A DNA stretch of 10,253 nt from Solirubrobacterales bacterium (lineage in GTDB: Bacteria > Actinomycetota > Thermoleophilia > Solirubrobacterales > 70-9). A program made the translations under genes and the position numbers. The stretch covers positions 1 through 10,253 of the forward strand of contig JACDBR010000013.1 in the NCBI GenBank assembly GCA_013694825.1, written 5' to 3'. The notes under the pieces were generated by a model that ran no database searches, was not told the origin of the DNA, and worked only from the letters and a program-made list of their open reading frames with translations. Of the stretch, positions 6,715 to 10,253 are shown in pieces. How positions within the stretch are numbered: the stretch's first letter is position 1; the number at the start of each line of letters is the position of its first letter.

Positions 6715-8187
6715 TCGGTCGGGCGTGCCGGCCGGGCCGCTCGAGTGCCGCTCGGCACCGTTCACCGAGCCTTCCGGCGAGAGCTCGGCGCCGGCGTCCT
6801 GGTCGGCCGGCACCGCCGCGCAGAGCTCGCGGATCGAATCGGCGAGGTCCGACGCGAGGTCATCGAGGTCGGCGAGCGCGTCGAAGTCGCCGATCAGCCC
6901 GAAGCCGACCTCGCCGTCGTAGCTCATGATCCCGAAGCAGACGCCCTGGCGGCGGGCCAGTGGGACCATCGGAAACAGCGCCCGCAGCCTGCGCCCCATC
7001 AGGTAGAGCGGGAACTGCGGGCCGGGGATGTTGGTGACGACCATGTTGAAGAAGCGCTGGCCCGGCTGCAGGCGCGCGGCCTGCCCGGCGATCGTCGGCG
7101 GCGCGAAGTCGGCCAGCTCGGTCATCATCGTCGCGCCGACCGCCTGCTTGGAGGACTTCAGGTCGCCCATCGTCTGCGAGACGGCGGCGAGCCGCTCGAG
7201 CGGGTCCTCCGACCAGATCGGAAGCGGCGCCTGGAAGGCGGAGATGCGGTTACCGAGGGCCCCGCGCTGGTCGTCGGCGCGGACGCTGATCGGGATCAGG
7301 GCCCGCAGCTCGAGCCCATCCGTGTCGTGACCGTGGCGGTGCAAGTATCGGCGCACGCCGCCCGCGACAGCGGCCAAGACCACGTCGTTGACCGTGCCGC
7401 CGGCGTGATTCTTGACCCGCTTGAAGTCGGCCAGTCTGGCCTGGACCGTGGCGAAGCGCCGGTGCGGGCCGATCGGCACGTTGAAGGGCGAGGCCGGCGC
7501 CGAGAGGCCGGCCTTGGCGAAGGTGCCGGCGGCTTCGAGCGCGTCGACGGCGCCCTTGGCGGCCGCGCGGGGAGCGCGGAAGACCCGCCTGACGCCGCGT
7601 GCGATCTCGGCCGGGCTGGTCGCGCGCTCGAGTAGCGCGTCGCCGAGCAACTGCGCACTGCTTGGCTCGGGATCGGGCACCCACTGCGGGTCGGGGTCGG
7701 CCGATCCCTCGGGATCTTCGGCGGTGTCGAAGAGGACCGTCGTTATGTCGATCCCCGAGACCCCGTCGACGAGGCAATGGTGGGTCTTGGTGACTACTGC
7801 GAAGCGATCGTCGGAGAGCCCCTCGACCAGCCACATCTCCCAGACGGGCTTGGAGCGGTCGAGGCGCTGGGAGAAGACTCGAGCCGCGAGAATCCGAAGC
7901 TGCTCGTCGCTCCCGGGAGCCGGCAGCGCCGTGGTGCGGACGTGGTAGTCGAGGTTGAAGTGGGGGTCATCGACCCAGACGGGCCGGCCGCCGCCCAGGG
8001 GCACGAAGCGGAGCTTCTGGCGAAAGCGCGGCACGAGGTGCAGGCGGCTTCGGACGTGCTCCTTGAGGTCCTCTGGGTGTGGCGGCGGGCCGTCGAAGAC
8101 GGTCGTCGAGGCGACGTGCATGTGTGCCGGGCCGCGCTCGAGATGAAGGAACGAGGAGTCCAGCCCGCTCAGCCTGTCCTTGTTCAC
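6700..8187 (-). CDS. Wax ester synthase / acyl-CoA:diacylglycerol acyltransferase (WS/DGAT)
   Basis: The 495-residue protein opens with the family start DRLSGLDSSFLHLERGPAHMHV and has the catalytic HHxxxDG motif as HHCLVDG at 136-142. Further landmarks are TVNDVVLAAVAGGVRRYL at 265-282, PISVRADDQRGALGNRIS at 299-316, and VTNIPGPQFPLYLMG at 384-398. The enzyme family esterifies long-chain acyl-CoA with diacylglycerol or fatty alcohols to make storage triacylglycerol or wax esters, at the membrane or lipid-body surface. Length is close to the usual 450-500. The GTG start at 8187 is supported by GGAGG nine bases upstream. The C-terminal 35 residues are polar and low in conservation. The gene lies downstream of the multicopper oxidase on the same strand, 115 bases away with a small hairpin between, so cotranscription is uncertain. 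Its stop sits inside the end of the convergent Ppx/GppA gene. Confidence 0.94.
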   Translation of the reverse strand: MNKDRLSGLDSSFLHLERGPAHMHVASTTVFDGPPPHPEDLKEHVRSRLHLVPRFRQKLRFVPLGGGRPVWVDDPHFNLDYHVRTTALPAPGSDEQLRILAARVFSQRLDRSKPVWEMWLVEGLSDDRFAVVTKTHHCLVDGVSGIDITTVLFDTAEDPEGSADPDPQWVPDPEPSSAQLLGDALLERATSPAEIARGVRRVFRAPRAAAKGAVDALEAAGTFAKAGLSAPASPFNVPIGPHRRFATVQARLADFKRVKNHAGGTVNDVVLAAVAGGVRRYLHRHGHDTDGLELRALIPISVRADDQRGALGNRISAFQAPLPIWSEDPLERLAAVSQTMGDLKSSKQAVGATMMTELADFAPPTIAGQAARLQPGQRFFNMVVTNIPGPQFPLYLMGRRLRALFPMVPLARRQGVCFGIMSYDGEVGFGLIGDFDALADLDDLASDLADSIRELCAAVPADQDAGAELSPEGSVNGAERHSSGPAGTPDRSGQS

Positions 8188-8196
8188 GTTCCGCGA

Positions 8197-8201
8197 CCTC
8201 C
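8197..8201 (-). promoter_or_regulatory. Ribosome-binding site of the WS/DGAT gene
   Basis: GGAGG on the minus strand ends nine bases before the GTG at 8187. It fixes that codon as the start, immediately ahead of the conserved DRLSGLD segment. Confidence 0.6.
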
Positions 8202-8283
8202 CGGGTTGCCTCGACCTCCGCGACGACCGTAGCGGTAGCGGGCTGCCGCGGCGACCGGCGCCTGCCCCGCGCGCCCCTTGGTC

Positions 8284-8298
8284 AGCCTCGTTGAGGCT
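8284..8298 (-). terminator. Small hairpin after the multicopper oxidase gene
   Basis: AGCCTC and GAGGCT form a perfect 6-bp stem with a 3-base loop, 5 bases past the oxidase stop codon at 8303. No T-run follows on the minus strand, so it is at best a weak intrinsic terminator or an RNA 3' end stabiliser. It may reduce readthrough into the WS/DGAT gene. Confidence 0.35.
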
Positions 8299-8302
8299 CG
8301 GG

Positions 8303-9904
8303 TCAGCTCGCCGGGACGACCTCGAACTGCGACATCAGCCCGTGATCCTCGTGGTCGAGCATGTGGCAGTGAACGATGAACTTGCCGAGGTAGTCGCTGA
8401 TCTTGCCGGCGACGACGATGCTCTCCTTCGGGTCGAGGAAAAAGGTGTCCTTGAGCTCGTCGCCGGGCTTCGTGGGCACCGTCTCGAAGCCGCCGCCGTC
8501 GAGGATCCGCTCGCGCCGCAGCACGTACCAGTCGGTGTGGTGGAGGTGCATCAGGTGCGCCGTCGGCGTCGGGTTGGCGAGGCGCCAGACCGGGATGCTG
8601 CCGAGCTTGACGCGGCGGTCGACCCGGGATGGGTCGAAGCCCTTGCCGTTGATCGTCCAGGTACGCGGCCCGAATGTCCCGGCGACTCCGAGCTCCCAGG
8701 TAAAGCCCGGCTCGTCATTCGAGTCAACCTGCTCGGTCCAGGTGGGCAGCGGGCGCAGCGACGACGGGACCTCGGAGTTGTCGGTGACGCTGGTCGAGGA
8801 AACCCGGAACTGCATCAGCGGGCCGTCGTAGGACTGGGCCCCGAACCCGCTCGGGCTCGGGGCGGGGCTCCGTGGCCGGCTGGACAGCACGACGTTGGTG
8901 ACGTTGGTGCCGCGAAACTGGGCGAAGTCGACGATCAGCTCGACCCGCTCGCCGGGGCCGATCAGCATTCTCGTCAGGTCCATCGGCGCCGGCAGCAGAC
9001 CGCTGTCGGTGCCGATCAGCGTGAACTCGGCGTTATCAGGCAGCGCGAGGTTGTAGGACCGAAACAGCGAGGCGTTCAGGACCCGGACCCGGTGACGGAC
9101 GGGCTCGACGGGGTGGTAAGGGAGCCACTTGCCATTGACGAGCACCCGCGAGCCCTTGGTGCCGTCGAAGGGCGGTTCGCCGGATCGCTCGTAGGCATCC
9201 GTGAGCTGGTTGTCGCGGTCGAAGCTGCGGTCGCTGACCATTAGCGCGAGGTCGCGGCGGCCCTCTGGCAGCGGCAGGCTGCGGTCGTGGTCGTCGTCGA
9301 GGATCCACATCCCGGCCAGCCCCCGCCAGATGTTCTCCGCCGTCTTGCCGCAGCGGTGGTCGTGGTACCACTGGAAGGCAGCGCGCTCGTCAGCCCCGTC
9401 CTCGCGGGCGGCGAACCTGTAGCGCCGTTGCTTGCCGGGCGCGATCAGGAACCGGTTGGCGGCGGCGGTCGAGCCGCGGGTGAGCTTGCAGTACAGGGCG
9501 TTGCGGTCGGACTTCGTCGGCCCGCCCGGCTGACCGTCGTCGGCCTCGGTGTTGTGCCCGCCGTGCAGGTGGAGGGTCAAGCGCCCCGCCCTCGGCAGCC
9601 GGTGGCGCAGGGTCAGAGAGGTCGTCTCGCCCGACGGCCGGCGGATCGTCGGCCCGGGGAAGCTGCCGCCGTAGGTCCACATCCGGGTCTTCCGGCCGGG
9701 CAAGACCTGGACCTCGCTCTCACGCGCGGTGAGGGTGATGTCGGCAGCCGAGATCACGTCCGGTACCGGTAGGCGGGCGGCGAACCGCATCGGCTGTCCG
9801 GCGGCCAGCGACGAGGCGGAGCCGAGGCCCCACCAGCGCTCGCCTGGAAGCGCCAGCGCGAGCCCCCCTGCGGCGCCCGCCGCGACGACCGCGCGGCGAG
9901 TCAT
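8303..9904 (-). CDS. Tat-exported multicopper oxidase (CotA/laccase-like)
   Basis: Counted from the ATG at 9904 (533 residues), the protein starts MTRRAVVAAG followed by a hydrophobic Ala/Gly/Leu run, a twin-arginine signal, so it should be exported folded. The four copper-binding segments are LHLHGGH with His112 and His114, WYHDH with His181 and His183, HLMHLHHTDWYVL with His450, His453 and His455, and HCHMLDHEDHGLM with His512, Cys513, His514 and His518. All His/Cys ligands of the type-1 and trinuclear sites are present. The family oxidises phenols, bilirubin-like compounds or metals and reduces oxygen to water. The axial position of the type-1 site, ten residues after Cys513, is Leu and not Met. 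The frame is open 20 codons farther to TTG at 9964. I prefer the ATG because GAGG lies eight bases upstream and the RR motif is then N-terminal. A cupredoxin gene lies just upstream. Confidence 0.93.
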   Translation of the reverse strand: MTRRAVVAAGAAGGLALALPGERWWGLGSASSLAAGQPMRFAARLPVPDVISAADITLTARESEVQVLPGRKTRMWTYGGSFPGPTIRRPSGETTSLTLRHRLPRAGRLTLHLHGGHNTEADDGQPGGPTKSDRNALYCKLTRGSTAAANRFLIAPGKQRRYRFAAREDGADERAAFQWYHDHRCGKTAENIWRGLAGMWILDDDHDRSLPLPEGRRDLALMVSDRSFDRDNQLTDAYERSGEPPFDGTKGSRVLVNGKWLPYHPVEPVRHRVRVLNASLFRSYNLALPDNAEFTLIGTDSGLLPAPMDLTRMLIGPGERVELIVDFAQFRGTNVTNVVLSSRPRSPAPSPSGFGAQSYDGPLMQFRVSSTSVTDNSEVPSSLRPLPTWTEQVDSNDEPGFTWELGVAGTFGPRTWTINGKGFDPSRVDRRVKLGSIPVWRLANPTPTAHLMHLHHTDWYVLRRERILDGGGFETVPTKPGDELKDTFFLDPKESIVVAGKISDYLGKFIVHCHMLDHEDHGLMSQFEVVPAS

Positions 9905-9912
9905 CCCGGACG

Positions 9913-9916
9913 CCTC
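9913..9916 (-). promoter_or_regulatory. Ribosome-binding site favouring the internal ATG of the multicopper oxidase
   Basis: GAGG on the minus strand lies eight bases before the ATG at 9904. The alternative TTG at 9964 has AGGGA only three bases upstream, which is too close to be ideal. Confidence 0.4.
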
Positions 9917-9982
9917 GGTATCGGCGCCGTTGGCGGCTCCGCTAGGTCTCCGTGTCTCTCTCAAGGGTCCCTGATTGCGGCC

Positions 9983-10013
9983 AGGCCCGGAGGCGGTGCA
10001 TGCCCCCGGGCCT
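9983..10013 (-). terminator. Stem-loop between the cupredoxin and multicopper oxidase genes
   Basis: AGGCCCGG at 9983-9990 and CCGGGCCT at 10006-10013 are exact inverted copies, giving an 8-bp GC-rich stem. Three to four further pairs are possible inside after one mismatch. The stem sits 30 bases past the cupredoxin stop. No T-run follows on the minus strand. It could attenuate transcription into the oxidase gene or protect the end of the upstream mRNA. Confidence 0.4.
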
Positions 10014-10042
10014 TGATCGTCCTCGCTGCCAATCGACGCGGG

Positions 10043-10253
10043 CTACCTCAGCGGCTGAGCGATATTGAGCCGGCCCTGCATGTCGGGATGGATCGCGCAC
10101 ATGTAGAACACGTGGTCGCGGCGGCTCGTCGTGCTCTGGCTGAACTCGCTGCCCTCCTGCTGGGTGACCCAGGAGTCGCCCCTGCGACGGGTGGTGCCCA
10201 TCGTGTCCCAGCCGGGACGGCGCGCGCGGGCGACCTCGCGGGTCGGCGGCGAC
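10043..10253 (-). CDS. Cupredoxin (amicyanin/plastocyanin-like), C-terminal part only
   Basis: The last 70 codons before the TAG at 10045-10043 end with HVFYMCAIHPDMQGRLNI, the type-1 copper loop. Its C-x2-H-P-x-M spacing is that of amicyanin, where Cys, His and Met bind copper with a second His from an earlier strand. That earlier His and any signal peptide lie beyond the window. Residues before the motif (SPPTREVARARRPGWDTMG and an Arg/Ser/Gln-rich stretch) are unusually polar for the core of a plastocyanin fold and may be an inserted loop. Such proteins carry single electrons outside the membrane. The multicopper oxidase follows on the same strand: 138 bases to its preferred ATG, 78 to the upstream TTG. 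This suggests an electron-transfer pair, by inference. A larger multidomain copper protein cannot be excluded. Confidence 0.75.
   Translation of the reverse strand, partial: SPPTREVARARRPGWDTMGTTRRRGDSWVTQQEGSEFSQSTTSRRDHVFYMCAIHPDMQGRLNIAQPLR

Noticed and set aside
5745..6929. 394-residue plus-strand open frame inside and past the Ppx/GppA gene
   Set aside because: The product is almost entirely Arg/Ala/Gly/Pro, has no motif, and spans the ends of two well-supported genes.
8180..9244. 354-residue plus-strand open frame opposite the multicopper oxidase
   Set aside because: It is a shadow frame. The opposite strand holds all four copper motifs in order.

Overview
This is a very GC-rich bacterial chromosome segment that is densely coded on both strands. 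It shows GTG and TTG starts, short intergenic gaps, wax-ester-synthase/DGAT lipid metabolism, DUF503, a lipoprotein-type GH3 enzyme and Ppx/GppA fused to an HD domain. Together these point to a high-GC actinomycete-like organism. A member of Thermoleophilia/Solirubrobacterales is my best guess, but this is inferred from gene style and not from a marker gene. I see no phage, transposon, CRISPR, rRNA or tRNA, and no gap over 300 bases without a gene.

Layout, left to right. The 5' part of nadE (glutamine-dependent NAD+ synthetase) runs off the left edge on the minus strand. It diverges from a secreted zincin-type metalloprotease (plus, 533-2089). A run of minus-strand genes follows: a two-TM potassium-channel gene broken by three apparent single-base deletions (2142-2819), a DUF503/YlxP-like small protein (2846-3151), and a GH3 NagZ-like lipoprotein (3219-4286). 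The GH3 gene is divergent from a ChbG/YdjC-type deacetylase (plus, 4412-5110), followed after 47 bases by a Ppx/GppA phosphatase with a C-terminal HD domain (plus, 5158-6714). The Ppx/GppA gene converges on, and overlaps by 15 bases, a WS/DGAT acyltransferase (minus, 6700-8187). Upstream of that on the same strand lie a Tat-type multicopper oxidase (8303-9904) and, at the right edge, the C-terminus of an amicyanin/plastocyanin-like cupredoxin (10043-10253).

Functional themes. NAD synthesis, polyphosphate/(p)ppGpp turnover and storage-lipid synthesis are housekeeping or stress metabolism. The GH3/ChbG divergent pair suggests N-acetyl-sugar (cell wall or chitin oligomer) processing. The cupredoxin and multicopper oxidase form a copper redox pair that probably acts outside the membrane.

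I do not see an undescribed multi-gene system here. The points most worth a second look are the triply frameshifted potassium channel, the DSH-to-NTD change in the GH3 catalytic loop, the Leu at the axial position of the type-1 copper site of the oxidase, and the cupredoxin-oxidase pairing.
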